Translations under genes and position numbers: made by a program
The notes under the pieces: model-generated
The model's database searches: none
What the model saw: only the letters and a program-made list of their open reading frames with translations
Told to the model about the DNA's origin: nothing
Part shown: piece by piece, positions 26,457 through 35,731 of the stretch
How positions within the stretch are numbered: the first letter of the stretch is position 1
How the letters are laid out: every line of letters starts with the position of its first letter
Assembly: GCA_900316835.1 (NCBI GenBank)
Contig: ONEL01000017.1
Span: 1-64,000, forward strand
DNA from: an uncultured Prevotellaceae bacterium
GTDB lineage: Bacteria > Bacteroidota > Bacteroidia > Bacteroidales > Muribaculaceae
DNA length: 64,000 nucleotides
Reading direction: 5' to 3'

Positions 26457-27737
26457 ATGAAGCATTTAAGCTTTTGGGCATTAATACTAATAAACGTAGC
26501 GCTTGTCTTCCCGATGGGTGCGATGGCAAGCGATGAAGGCTTGTGCAAAGCCACAGCAATGAAAGCACTAAAAACAAGTGAGGAACTGAAGCGTGTGGCA
26601 AGCTACCCCACCATGGCGGTATATACCAAGGCTAGTGGAGGATTTGCTATAGTTTCAACTACAGGAAGCACTCCCAGGATACTGGCTTATTCGTCCAGTG
26701 GAACATTCAGTGCAACCACAGGCAATCCCGGGTTCAACTGGTGGATGCGAGCCATGGGCAAAGCATCGCTCAAAGAGACCACAAAACCCGACCCATCACG
26801 CTTTGCGCCTGCGGTAGAACCACTCATCACCACCCGCTGGGGGCAGAATGAGCCTTGTCGCTACATGTGCCCGTTTCTTGAATATAATCCCGACTTGAGC
26901 CAATATGGTGTATATATCCCCGACTCCACCCACAACGCCGTGGGGTGTGGTCCCGCGGCTATGGCTCAGCTTATGAACTACTACAAGTTTCCCAAGCATG
27001 GCACTGGTAGCGCCTCGGTGGTGGTGAAATATGACCAAGCCAATGTGACGCTAAGCGTTGACTTTGAACAAGCCACCTACGACTGGGATTCCATGCTCGA
27101 TGACTATAGCGGCGACTACAGCGAAGATAATGGTCGCGCCGTCGCCACACTGTGCTATCACGCCGCCGTGGCAGCAAAGACTAACTGGACTCGCTTGGGC
27201 GGAGGCACCTTTGATGAGAACATCCTTAACGCATTCATCACCCACTTCAACTACTGCGACTCCGCTCGCCTACTAGCCCGCCCTCTCTATGACGAGCCCA
27301 CGTGGATGGAAACCATCTATGGCATGCTCACGGCAGGCCATCCAGTGCTCTATTCGGGCAAAGACATCAACTTTGAGGTTGGCATTCTAGTGGGACACAA
27401 CTTTATCATCGACGGATATGACGAAAATGGACTGGTACACGTCAACTGGGGTTGGCACGGCGACCAAGACGGCTACTTCGACATTGCCACACTCACCGTG
27501 GGTAAACTAACATTTAACGACTGGCAAGGTATGTATGTCAACCTCTACCCAAATCGCGAGAACATTTTGGGCGACGTGAATTGCGACGGATATGTAACCG
27601 GGTCGGACGTTACCGCAATTTATCAATACATACTCTTTAACGACACCACCTTTGCCAGCACTAGCGATGTAAACAATGATGGCCACATCACAGCAAGCGA
27701 CGTGACAGCAATCTATAATATCCTGTTAGGCTTATAA
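26457..27737 (+). CDS. Secreted C10-family cysteine protease with C-terminal dockerin-like module, 426 aa
   Basis: Signal peptide 1-24, a shortened propeptide (about 28-115) and a C10 domain with Cys164 (HNAVGCGPAAMAQLMNYY), His314 (LVGHNFIIDGY) and Asn330 (VHVNWGWHG). Residues 372-426 are a two-repeat dockerin-like module (GDVNCDGYVTGSDVTAIYQ and SDVNNDGHITASDVTAIYN), matching the tail of the LRR protein at 17253-20366. So this is the same protease family as 383-4411 but with a dockerin-like tail instead of a type IX-like tail. Probably surface-bound or secreted. Confidence 0.9.
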   Translation: MKHLSFWALILINVALVFPMGAMASDEGLCKATAMKALKTSEELKRVASYPTMAVYTKASGGFAIVSTTGSTPRILAYSSSGTFSATTGNPGFNWWMRAMGKASLKETTKPDPSRFAPAVEPLITTRWGQNEPCRYMCPFLEYNPDLSQYGVYIPDSTHNAVGCGPAAMAQLMNYYKFPKHGTGSASVVVKYDQANVTLSVDFEQATYDWDSMLDDYSGDYSEDNGRAVATLCYHAAVAAKTNWTRLGGGTFDENILNAFITHFNYCDSARLLARPLYDEPTWMETIYGMLTAGHPVLYSGKDINFEVGILVGHNFIIDGYDENGLVHVNWGWHGDQDGYFDIATLTVGKLTFNDWQGMYVNLYPNRENILGDVNCDGYVTGSDVTAIYQYILFNDTTFASTSDVNNDGHITASDVTAIYNILLGL

Positions 27738-27832
27738 AAGAATGATGTAGTGGAAAGTAGAGCTAAAGCTCCAGTTTCTTATTTCTTGCGGCGCCACCCA
27801 TGTTAGCTGCGCATGACGACTTTGCCACCCCC

Positions 27833-29701
27833 CTATTCCTTCTCACTGAGTTCTAACCATCGCATTTCTTTTTCCTCGAGCAAAGCCTGCAACTCGCTGT
27901 AACGTGCACTTTTAATATCCATGTCGGTTATTACTTCTCCACTGGCAAAGAGGGCATCGAGGCTTTCTTTCTCGGCTGTGAGGTCTTCAATTTCGGCCGT
28001 GAGATTCTCGAGCTCGCGTTTTTCCTTGTAGGTTAGCTTGTTGCTGTTATCACGAGTGTTGTATTGAACCTTTTCCTTGGGCTTGGCAACAGCTCTAGCC
28101 TGCTCGGCGGCAATGCGGTCGTGATGCTCTTTCCATGCACGATACTCGCTGTAGTTGCCCGGGAAATCTTTTACCACACCATTTCCCAGGAACACAAAGG
28201 TGTGGTCAACCGTGCGGTCCATGAAAAAGCGGTCGTGACTGACAATTATCACACATCCGTTAAATTTAGAGAGGTAGTCCTCCAGAATTTCAAGCGTGGA
28301 GATATCAAGGTCGTTGGTAGGCTCGTCAAGGATAAGGAAATTGGGCTTGCTCATGAGCACCATGGCTAGATATAGCCGTCGCTTCTCGCCACCACTAAGC
28401 TTCTCGATTAGTTTCTGCTGGTCGGCGTTAGAGAAGAGGAAGAGATTCAAGAACTGCGCAGCTGTGTAGTGGGTCTTCTCGTCGAAGTAGATATACTCTG
28501 CCACGTCGCGCACAGCGTCAATCACACGTTTACCCTCGTCAAAGTGCATTCCTTCCTGGCTATAGTATCCAAATTTCACCGTAGCGCCCACCTCAAAGTG
28601 TCCACTGTCGCAAGGCACCTCGCCCAGCAACAGCTTGATAAAAGTGGACTTCCCCACCCCATTGTCGCCCACGATTCCAAGTTTCTCATAGCGAGCAAAT
28701 GTGTATTCAAAATCATTGAGGATTACCTTGTCGCCATAACGCTTGCTCACAGCATGGGCAGTAAATATTTTCTTGCCTATATAGGCCGAACTCACATTAA
28801 GTCGCACATCGCCCTTGTCGCGATATCCATGAGCACGCTCCTTGAGGTCGTAGAAGGCATCGATGCGATATTGCGCCTTGTGCTGTCGCGCCTGTGGTTG
28901 GCGACGCATCCACTCAAGCTCGGTGCGAAGCAGGTTACGCGCCTTCTCCACCTGCACATTTTGTGCCTCGATGCGCTCAGCACGCTTCTCAAGATAGTAG
29001 TTGTAGTTGCCGTCGTAGGTAAATATTTCTTGCTGGTCGAGCTCCATGATGCGTGTGCAAATGTTGTCGAGGAAGTAGCGATCGTGAGTTACCATGAGCA
29101 GAGTCATGGTGCTACGCCGCAAGTAATTCTCTAGCCACTCAATCATGTCGATGTCGAGGTGGTTGGTGGGCTCGTCGAGGATAAGAAATTGCGGCTCGTC
29201 AATCAAAATTTTTGCAAGCGCCACTCGTTTCACTTGTCCACCACTCAACTCACCCACTGGCTGATGATAGTTATCAATCTTGAGTTGAGTGAGAATTTGC
29301 TTGAAGCGTTCCTCATAGTCCCAAGCATGACTATTATCCATGGCTTGAATGGCGGCAGTCATAGCCTCGGCATCGCCAGTGGTCATTGCGCTCTCATAGG
29401 CTCTCACCGCCCTTGATGCCGCATCTTCGCCCTCAAGGCACACGTCGAGCACGGTTTTAGCACCCTCAAAGGTGGGAATCTGTGGCAGATATCCAATGCG
29501 CAGATTATTGCGATAGATGATTGAGCCCGAGTCGGGTGTATCAACCCTGGCGAGCAAGTTCAATAGCGTGCTCTTGCCTGTTCCATTTTTAGCGATAAGC
29601 CCCACCTTGTCGCCCTCGTCGAGCCCGAACGAGATGTCGCCAAATAGCAAGTCATACCCAAACGACTTAGTTAAATTCTCAACCTGCAACAGTGCTCCCA
29701 T
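27833..29701 (-). CDS. uup: ABC-F family ATPase, Uup-like, 622 aa
   Basis: Two ABC domains in one chain: Walker A KNGTGKST near 38-45 and DNGVGKST in the second half, each with LSGGQ/LSGGEKRR and FLILDEPTNHLD / FLILDEPTNDLD. An inter-domain linker rich in Arg/Gln/Lys and a C-terminal coiled coil (LTYKEKRELENLTAEIEDL) fit the Uup branch. No membrane domain. ABC-F proteins act on the ribosome or on branched DNA intermediates. Last gene of the minus-strand block, 12 nt after the upstream gene. Confidence 0.9.
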   Translation of the reverse strand: MGALLQVENLTKSFGYDLLFGDISFGLDEGDKVGLIAKNGTGKSTLLNLLARVDTPDSGSIIYRNNLRIGYLPQIPTFEGAKTVLDVCLEGEDAASRAVRAYESAMTTGDAEAMTAAIQAMDNSHAWDYEERFKQILTQLKIDNYHQPVGELSGGQVKRVALAKILIDEPQFLILDEPTNHLDIDMIEWLENYLRRSTMTLLMVTHDRYFLDNICTRIMELDQQEIFTYDGNYNYYLEKRAERIEAQNVQVEKARNLLRTELEWMRRQPQARQHKAQYRIDAFYDLKERAHGYRDKGDVRLNVSSAYIGKKIFTAHAVSKRYGDKVILNDFEYTFARYEKLGIVGDNGVGKSTFIKLLLGEVPCDSGHFEVGATVKFGYYSQEGMHFDEGKRVIDAVRDVAEYIYFDEKTHYTAAQFLNLFLFSNADQQKLIEKLSGGEKRRLYLAMVLMSKPNFLILDEPTNDLDISTLEILEDYLSKFNGCVIIVSHDRFFMDRTVDHTFVFLGNGVVKDFPGNYSEYRAWKEHHDRIAAEQARAVAKPKEKVQYNTRDNSNKLTYKEKRELENLTAEIEDLTAEKESLDALFASGEVITDMDIKSARYSELQALLEEKEMRWLELSEKE

Positions 29702-29713
29702 ACCTAATAGTCC

Positions 29714-30475
29714 TTAATACAATATTTGCAACCAGTTGCTCTGGTAGCGTGTGTTATCAAACTTTTCAGCCAGTTCTAGCGCCTTGCCGTTAGCGTCGCG
29801 CGTCCAGCCCCATGCCCATGTGCCCATGTCGAGATATAATGCCTGTTGTGCCCCAAGGGCAACAAGAGAATTAATAAACTCATCATAATGCATGGGCTCA
29901 CCACCCTGCACTATCGCTAGCGAACCATCGCCCAAAGTGCAGGCAGCTCGATAAATGATGTGCGGACGTCTCTCCCTAATGGCCTGCGGGATGCGTTGCT
30001 CCTGTGACTTTCCGTTTTCCACAATGTAGCATTGCTGGAACAAGTAGCCCTTGCCTTGCACCGCAGCCTCAATCGACTCCTTGAGGCGAGAATTTGGCAA
30101 AATCGACACTTTGTTATTTACGATTAGCATGTGACCTGTGGCGGTGACATCGTCGTAGCCTTCAATGCGCTCGCCAGCCACCACATGATCGCCACACACG
30201 TCCATCGTCTCGGTGTCGAGAGTGAAGGCCGCGGCAACATTGACAGCTATGTCACGATTGGAAATATCAGGAGCCGCCTCAAAGTTGTGCTGCTTGTGAC
30301 TCACAAATCGCACTTGAGCTTGTGGTCCCACTCGCATTACCATGAGGCGATGCCCAGCTGCCACAACATGAGCAATGTCGACAGCGCTGGCAGTGTTTAG
30401 AGCTTGCGCTCCACCACCACAACCCATGAGCGCTGCAGGCATCACGCCCAATAATAGATTTCTAAAAAATTTCAT
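29714..30475 (-). CDS. Lipoprotein resembling phosphodiester glycosidase (DUF2233/NAGPA-like), 253 aa
   Basis: The N-terminus ends in a lipobox (AALMGC, Cys19), so it is probably a lipoprotein. The body has the DUF2233-like pattern: RRPHIIYRAACTLGDGSLA, then YDEFINSLVALGAQQALYLD near the end, where the family usually has a LDGG-type block. NAGPA-type enzymes remove N-acetylglucosamine from phosphodiester-linked sugars. The final block reads LDMGTWAW instead, so catalysis is uncertain. It begins at the very end of the GT2 gene, so it is cotranscribed with it. Confidence 0.65.
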   Translation of the reverse strand: MKFFRNLLLGVMPAALMGCGGGAQALNTASAVDIAHVVAAGHRLMVMRVGPQAQVRFVSHKQHNFEAAPDISNRDIAVNVAAAFTLDTETMDVCGDHVVAGERIEGYDDVTATGHMLIVNNKVSILPNSRLKESIEAAVQGKGYLFQQCYIVENGKSQEQRIPQAIRERRPHIIYRAACTLGDGSLAIVQGGEPMHYDEFINSLVALGAQQALYLDMGTWAWGWTRDANGKALELAEKFDNTRYQSNWLQILY

Positions 30476-31210
30476 TTATTTAAATTTTCGCATGAGATGA
30501 CGTAACGCAAATCGCAAGTGCCTAATGGTGGTGGGCACGGTGCCATAGTAGTGACACATGATGCGGTAACGCTCACGCAAGGAGCGCTTGTGATTCTTAG
30601 TAGTGAGCCCGCCATCGCTGAGGAATGAAATGATGGGAGCGTCGCCCACATAGGCATTATTCTCACTCTTGCGTAGCACTCTAATGCACCAGTCAAAGTC
30701 GGCACTGAAGCGATACCGCATGTCGTAGTGAGGGCACAGTTCTCGCCGCGCGATAAATGCCTGATGACACACCAGCATTCCATCCTTGAAGCTTTTCCAG
30801 TCGAGATGCTGCGGTGCTGTGAGGTGTCGCATACCCACTACCTGACGATTGCTGTCAACCAGCTGAGTTTGCCCATAAATCACATCGGGCGAGTCTTTAG
30901 CGTAGCGTGCGATGAGCGCCAGCGCCTCAGGGCTAGCAAACGCATCACCGGCATTAAGAAAAATGAGATATTGCCCCCTAGCGCGGTCGATGGCTTTGTT
31001 CATAGCGTCATATAACCCCTTGTCAGGTTCACTCCACACTACTGTACCGGTGATGGCAGCATCGTTGACGAGCTGCAACGTGGCATCGGTCGAGGCACCA
31101 TCGATTACCAAATACTCAAAGTCGCGAAACGACTGCTCATTCACACTCTTGAGCGTGGGTGGCAACACCTGCTCCGCATTATAAGTTACAGTTATTATAG
31201 AGAATAGCAT
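30476..31210 (-). CDS. Family 2 glycosyltransferase, 244 aa
   Basis: GT-A fold with FSIITVTYNAEQVL at the start, VIDGASTDAT, EPDKGLYDAMNKAI and FLNAGDAF, which is the DxD-like region in this WcaA/GT2 subfamily. FSADFDWCIRVL follows. It uses a nucleotide-sugar to extend a cell-surface glycan; donor and acceptor are unknown. No membrane segment. The adjoining phosphodiester glycosidase-like lipoprotein suggests glycan remodelling. Confidence 0.9.
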   Translation of the reverse strand: MLFSIITVTYNAEQVLPPTLKSVNEQSFRDFEYLVIDGASTDATLQLVNDAAITGTVVWSEPDKGLYDAMNKAIDRARGQYLIFLNAGDAFASPEALALIARYAKDSPDVIYGQTQLVDSNRQVVGMRHLTAPQHLDWKSFKDGMLVCHQAFIARRELCPHYDMRYRFSADFDWCIRVLRKSENNAYVGDAPIISFLSDGGLTTKNHKRSLRERYRIMCHYYGTVPTTIRHLRFALRHLMRKFK

Positions 31211-31232
31211 TTAGTGATAATTGCGATTTATT

Positions 31233-31610
31233 TTACCAGTTAAAAATGTTTCTCAACACCCACCATGCAATCATCATCACCGCCAGGGTGGCGATGGTGG
31301 CAGGGTGTTTAAGAGTCTTGTCGAGCCACGAGGGGCACCAGCTAGTGTAGTCGTTAATCAAGTAAAGGACTATCACAGGTATTGCCCCAAGCAAGAAGGC
31401 ATTGTAGTGTGCCGCCAGCCGCAAGTCGCCATGCATCAGCGCATGTATCATGCGCTGACTACCACAACCCGGGCATTTAAAGCCTGTTATCGAGAGGATA
31501 ACACATCGTGGCATCCAGCTAGTGTGAGCCGGGTCGACAAAGAAATAGAGCAATGCCGCCACAATGAGCACCACCAGCACCACAATAGTGATAATGCGCT
31601 TCCTGCCCAT
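31233..31610 (-). CDS. DUF2752 membrane protein, 125 aa
   Basis: Three hydrophobic segments with the family signature CPGCGSQRMIHALMHGD between the first two, then YNAFLLGAIPVIV. DUF2752 proteins are small membrane proteins of unknown function, often encoded beside CD225/dispanin proteins in Bacteroidota, as here (13 nt gap). Confidence 0.85.
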   Translation of the reverse strand: MGRKRIITIVVLVVLIVAALLYFFVDPAHTSWMPRCVILSITGFKCPGCGSQRMIHALMHGDLRLAAHYNAFLLGAIPVIVLYLINDYTSWCPSWLDKTLKHPATIATLAVMMIAWWVLRNIFNW

Positions 31611-31623
31611 GTACGTTATTTAA

Positions 31624-32250
31624 TCACATTTGAGACAAATGCGAGGCGCAGGTCAGTGGTGTGAAGACAAGTCCCAAAATGATAGAAATTATTATTGCCC
31701 AAGCACCACGGTCGCTCATCTTTTGCGCGCGTTCATATTCACCATTGCGGTAGTACTTTTTAGTGAGAAAAGCGAATACTATACCCACAATACCCGCTGG
31801 TGTGCAGCAAAACAAGGTGGTGATGATAGCCCAAGCCATGTTGGAGGGAGGGCATTGAGGTATCTCCTCTTGCTCATGTTCCATAGCATGTTGCAAAGCG
31901 GGCGGAGTGGCTTGCAGTTGACTTGACGTGGGTTGATTTTCAATCTCCGGAACAGGGACAGGGTCATCGCCCACCACCAGCTCGGGCTCACCTGCCATTG
32001 CCGCCTCTTGTTGAGCAACATGTTCGGGCATTGACGCCGGCGTCTCTTGCTGCTGTTGTTGAGCGAGTGATTCGGCATTTTTAGCCATCTCTATCATGTC
32101 GGCAAGCTCAGGCACACGGGTAATACTCACCCAGTCGGGCAGTCCGCTATGCCACACATAAGCGGTTTCATCCACACCCATTTGCGCCATTTTTTCAATC
32201 GACATGGGTCCCTCTTGTTTTCCCTTAAAATTAATCCAATATTGTCGCAT
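31624..32250 (-). CDS. GYF_2 domain + CD225/dispanin membrane protein, 208 aa
   Basis: Residues 1-52 form a GYF_2 (DUF4339) domain (YWINFKGKQEGPMSIEKMAQ ... AYVWHSGLPDWVSITRVPEL). A Gln/Glu/Pro-rich linker follows, then a CD225/dispanin hairpin (about 132-200) with PPSNMAWAIITTLFCC and AGIVGIVFAFL. CD225 proteins in animals include the IFITMs; bacterial ones are uncharacterised inner-membrane proteins. The GYF_2 domain probably binds proline-rich peptides in the cytoplasm. Confidence 0.88.
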   Translation of the reverse strand: MRQYWINFKGKQEGPMSIEKMAQMGVDETAYVWHSGLPDWVSITRVPELADMIEMAKNAESLAQQQQQETPASMPEHVAQQEAAMAGEPELVVGDDPVPVPEIENQPTSSQLQATPPALQHAMEHEQEEIPQCPPSNMAWAIITTLFCCTPAGIVGIVFAFLTKKYYRNGEYERAQKMSDRGAWAIIISIILGLVFTPLTCASHLSQM

Positions 32251-32294
32251 ATTAGTGTTTTTATTGATATTTTTAGTTAATGAGTGTGCTCACA

Positions 32295-34394
32295 TCAGTT
32301 ATTTAGCTGATTAAACTTCTTCACAATGTCGCACTTGCTGTAGTAAGGAGCATCAATGCCACTGTGCTCACTCTTGTAGGCATTAAGACGCGTCATGGCA
32401 CGATAGTGTGGCACATCGCGGTCGAGCGAGTAGACATAAGCTTTACTCTTCCAGTCATATTCACTGTTGAGGCAGTAGCCACTTGTCTCGGCTGTGATAA
32501 AGGTGTGCGCAAACATGCACTTGAAAGCCAAGTTCACATCGGCAGTGTTCCTCGCTACAATACCTAGCAGCTGGCGTGACGTATTGACAAAGTCATATTC
32601 ATTACTCTTCTGCACATCGTATATGCCCTGGCTGTAGTGTGCCAGATACCAGCAGTCGCCCTTGTAGCTAGCCTGGTAAAGCAAGCACGCTTTCTTATAG
32701 AGCAAGAGATTTTTCTCTTCGCCAGTAGCTCCAGCAATCTTGCTATCGAGCGCCACCATGTCGCGGCAATACTGTAGCTTGGCGTTGCTCTTAACCTGAG
32801 TTTTCTCCTCGTTGAGGAAGCTCAGGAACTGACGTTTGAGCCATATTTCTTGATTATAGTCCTTGCGTGCCATGTAATAGCTGATACCCTGCTCGGAAAT
32901 AAGACTTAATGGCACCTTCTCCAGATAGTTGATGGCGGCATTAAATTCCCCCTCTCGCAGTAGCTTAGTACCCATGAGGTCGTTGAAGTTGTCTATTTCA
33001 AGCTTATTCCTAGCTATTGCCCAGTTCTCAAAGGCATTGTGGTTGCTAGTGGTAATGTAGTTGTGATAATCGTCGAGTTCACTAGAGCTAAGGCTATCAA
33101 TAGCTTGGCTATACTCTCCCATGCCCCTCACGCGATCTTGCGCCATTCCCAGCACAGCGATAGCTGCATTGCGCATTCCCCATGCATCGAGTTGTGGAAC
33201 CAGCGCATCGTAAGTAACACGTTCAAACACGTCGGCATAGTGAGGGTCGGTAGCATATAGGTTCTTGTCGGTGATTCCTGACACATCGATGAGCCAGCGA
33301 TATTCCCCTAGCATGTAGTTAAAGAACTCATCGGTGGGTTGAGCGCTCTTAATGGAAGCCAGCATGAGGCAGGCACGTGCGTTATCCTTCATGCGCTGAG
33401 TGCCCGCAAGTTGCTGTGCGCTAGTGAGCTGCTTGATAGCATCGTCCTGATTGCCATTCATGTAGTTCACCCATCCACGCGCAGCCTCCCACATCGATGG
33501 CGACTGAGTTTTGCCCTCGTTGAGCACTTGCCCGGCAAAATCGATGAATCCGTCAATCTCGTTTTGGTAGATTCCAGTTGCCTCCACATTTCTCATTATC
33601 TCGGGGTCGCTACCATTGTCGAGTGTTTCCTGAGTGTTGTTTACAAAGTCTTGAACAAGGAAGATGAGAGTGGGCGAATTGGGGTCGGCAGCATATTCTT
33701 CCTTTATGCCCTTAAGGTTGCGTTTCTTGCGCACGCAATACTTAATGCTGGTCATGTCGCCCAGCTCGGCAAATATCTTGCATGCCTCATTCTTCTTGCC
33801 AGTGTTGTAGAGAGCGCCGGCATAGATGTCCTTCATCCAGCTCTTGTAGACACTTTCTTGGAGCTTTGACGCGGTATTCTTCCAGTAAGTTATATTAGCT
33901 TGATGATTGCCGGCAGTCATGTTGCATCGCATCACCAGCAGAGCATACTGGCTGCGATATTTTGAGCCGCGATAGGCTAAGGCTTTAGTTTTCACTTGAG
34001 CGACAGCGGCCTTTTGTTGTGCCAGCTGAGCCTTAGTGGGATAGTTCCAACGGTTAAACTGCGAGCCGTCATTGTTGAGATATTTCACCAGCAGTCGCAA
34101 GTAGTTAAGAGTGTGGGTATCTTTCCTGTCACGTGCGGTCTTGATGATAGCATTAGTGGACTTATCAAACTCCTGTGGCTTTACCGTGCCTAGCATCTCG
34201 CACGCCCACTTAGCGTCGTCGCTACCTGTGTAATCCACCCAATATTTCTCCACCCCGTCAGTGAAGGAGTTTTCCATGAGGTCACGATTAAAAACACTGA
34301 ACATGTAGTAGTTAGGTCTCACCCATCCACCACAAGCCCACGATTGCAATGCCGTAGCCATTACAATCAAGCTAAGGACGAAATATTTTTTCAT
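32295..34394 (-). CDS. Large secreted/periplasmic helical-repeat protein, 699 aa, function unknown
   Basis: A signal peptide (1-20) is followed by CGGWVRPNYYMFSVFNRDLM, then alpha-helical sequence that looks like tetratricopeptide-type repeats (for example AARGWVNYMNGNQDDAIKQL and GEFNAAINYLEKVPL). No enzyme motif found. Its start overlaps the end of the upstream lipoprotein gene by 23 nt, so they are translated together and probably work together. I recall similar neighbouring pairs in other Bacteroidales but no function. Confidence 0.75.
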   Translation of the reverse strand: MKKYFVLSLIVMATALQSWACGGWVRPNYYMFSVFNRDLMENSFTDGVEKYWVDYTGSDDAKWACEMLGTVKPQEFDKSTNAIIKTARDRKDTHTLNYLRLLVKYLNNDGSQFNRWNYPTKAQLAQQKAAVAQVKTKALAYRGSKYRSQYALLVMRCNMTAGNHQANITYWKNTASKLQESVYKSWMKDIYAGALYNTGKKNEACKIFAELGDMTSIKYCVRKKRNLKGIKEEYAADPNSPTLIFLVQDFVNNTQETLDNGSDPEIMRNVEATGIYQNEIDGFIDFAGQVLNEGKTQSPSMWEAARGWVNYMNGNQDDAIKQLTSAQQLAGTQRMKDNARACLMLASIKSAQPTDEFFNYMLGEYRWLIDVSGITDKNLYATDPHYADVFERVTYDALVPQLDAWGMRNAAIAVLGMAQDRVRGMGEYSQAIDSLSSSELDDYHNYITTSNHNAFENWAIARNKLEIDNFNDLMGTKLLREGEFNAAINYLEKVPLSLISEQGISYYMARKDYNQEIWLKRQFLSFLNEEKTQVKSNAKLQYCRDMVALDSKIAGATGEEKNLLLYKKACLLYQASYKGDCWYLAHYSQGIYDVQKSNEYDFVNTSRQLLGIVARNTADVNLAFKCMFAHTFITAETSGYCLNSEYDWKSKAYVYSLDRDVPHYRAMTRLNAYKSEHSGIDAPYYSKCDIVKKFNQLNN

Positions 34395-35403
34395 AATCGC
34401 TAGAGGTATAATTGTTGATACTACTTTTATTTAGACTATAAATTATTACTTGGTTGTTGATGCCTGGTCGCTCATGGCTCAGGGCATCATGAACTTGGAC
34501 TAAAGTTTGGGCATCGGGTTTAACCACCATCACCGTGTCGCCAGCATTTAAATAAGTGTAGGTGCTATTAGAGCTCAAGTAGTTGGGCAGGTCGATGCTA
34601 CTAATCACCAGATACTTGCCTGTAGCCACCTTGCGATAGAGAGTGGTATCGTTAAGGTCCTCGCTGTAGAGAATGTCGCGGAACTTATCGCCAGTGTAGA
34701 GCAACTGCCAGCCAAAGTTGGGATAGGCAGCACACAATGGCAGGCTATATTGTGCCAGGTGCCCCAGATAAGGCTCCACGTCACGCTTGTCGAGAATGGG
34801 ATTGCGCCGCTTGCTGTTCTTGAGCTCGCCAGTGTTATACATCATCAGCACACCATAGTCGACTGGTGGAGCCTGCATCGACAACTGGTGCAGCCTGATG
34901 GTGGCACTCAAGCGCATACCATGCTCGGCAAGTAGCTCGCGTACATGCGCCAGGAATGCGAAATAGTCGTGCTGAGTGCTTGCTGTCCAGTCACAGTCGA
35001 TTTGCAACTCACGCACGTTCTTGATGTCGTGAGTCTCATTCATCTGCAACACACGATCAACAAGCAACTGAGCTATGGAGTCGACGCCATGCTTTACACA
35101 CTCATTAACAATGAAGATGGTGGGAATCACCTCAATGCCCTGTGGCACCGAGTCGTTGAAGGAGATGGTAGCATTGGGTATTAGCTGTTTACTCTCGTCA
35201 AGAACCACATCAAAGTAGCGCACATACATCTTGCCCACCCCATACTCCCTGATGAAGTCAAGCTCGGCAGGCTCGAAATAGAGCGACGTGCGCCAGTAGT
35301 AGACAGCCGGCTTGGGGTCGTCTACTGCTTTGCCCTGTGGTCTACACCCCATTACAAGTAGCAAGACTGTTAATAATGTGATGGTTGCTATGGACCTCTT
35401 CAT
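34372..35403 (-). CDS. TIM-barrel-like lipoprotein of unknown function, 343 aa
   Basis: A lipobox (LLVMGC, Cys20) marks a lipoprotein. The body has an alternating alpha/beta pattern with GKMYVRYFDV, ELQIDCDWT, MRLSATIRLHQL and YGVLMMYNTGEL, resembling a glycoside-hydrolase-like barrel; no catalytic pair can be assigned. First gene of a seven-gene minus-strand block running to 27833, with gaps from -23 to 44 nt. Promoter at 35484-35514. Confidence 0.7.
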   Translation of the reverse strand: MKRSIATITLLTVLLLVMGCRPQGKAVDDPKPAVYYWRTSLYFEPAELDFIREYGVGKMYVRYFDVVLDESKQLIPNATISFNDSVPQGIEVIPTIFIVNECVKHGVDSIAQLLVDRVLQMNETHDIKNVRELQIDCDWTASTQHDYFAFLAHVRELLAEHGMRLSATIRLHQLSMQAPPVDYGVLMMYNTGELKNSKRRNPILDKRDVEPYLGHLAQYSLPLCAAYPNFGWQLLYTGDKFRDILYSEDLNDTTLYRKVATGKYLVISSIDLPNYLSSNSTYTYLNAGDTVMVVKPDAQTLVQVHDALSHERPGINNQVIIYSLNKSSINNYTSSDYEKIFRP

Positions 35404-35483
35404 TTGCTGGTCAACTGATGTAAGTGTATGTTAAACTTGCCTAGTGTTATCTTTTTTTAAAAAATTGCGATGAAGATATAGCG

Positions 35484-35514
35484 CAAAATTAATCATAAAA
35501 ATTCTAAATGGCAA
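35484..35514 (-). promoter_or_regulatory. Promoter of the seven-gene block
   Basis: On the minus strand TTG (35514-35512) and TAATTTTG (35491-35484), spacing 20 nt; leader about 75 nt. Confidence 0.65.
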
Positions 35515-35636
35515 AATGTGCTTATTAAATTTGTTGAAATAAAGATTTAGGTGATTTATAAACCAAGAATTACACAAATTATCCAGTTTTTTGCTGGTAA
35601 AAGAACTGATTAATCTGATTGTTAAATTTATCGTTT

Positions 35637-35703
35637 AAAAAATGCAATTAAGCGAGCCAAAGCTGCTATTGCTAAAACTTTGTCTCGCTTAATCGCATTT
35701 TTG
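35637..35703 (-). terminator. Repeat-derived hairpin, likely aspartate aminotransferase terminator
   Basis: Two arms of 25 nt, each beginning AAAAATGC(A/G)ATTAAGCGAG when read inward, pair at 23 of 25 positions around a 17-nt loop. On the minus strand the hairpin ends in TTTTTT. The arms are the same sequence as family-a repeats at 22036 and 47291. Confidence 0.65.
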
Positions 35704-35731
35704 TCTTTTAGAAAAAACGCAACTTGACGCC

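Larger units (their letters stand above)
35404..35731. other. Intergenic region with a promoter and a hairpin repeat
   Basis: AT-rich. Holds the promoter of the seven-gene block (35484-35514) and the hairpin that probably ends the aminotransferase transcript (35637-35703). No gene is supported. Confidence 0.6.
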
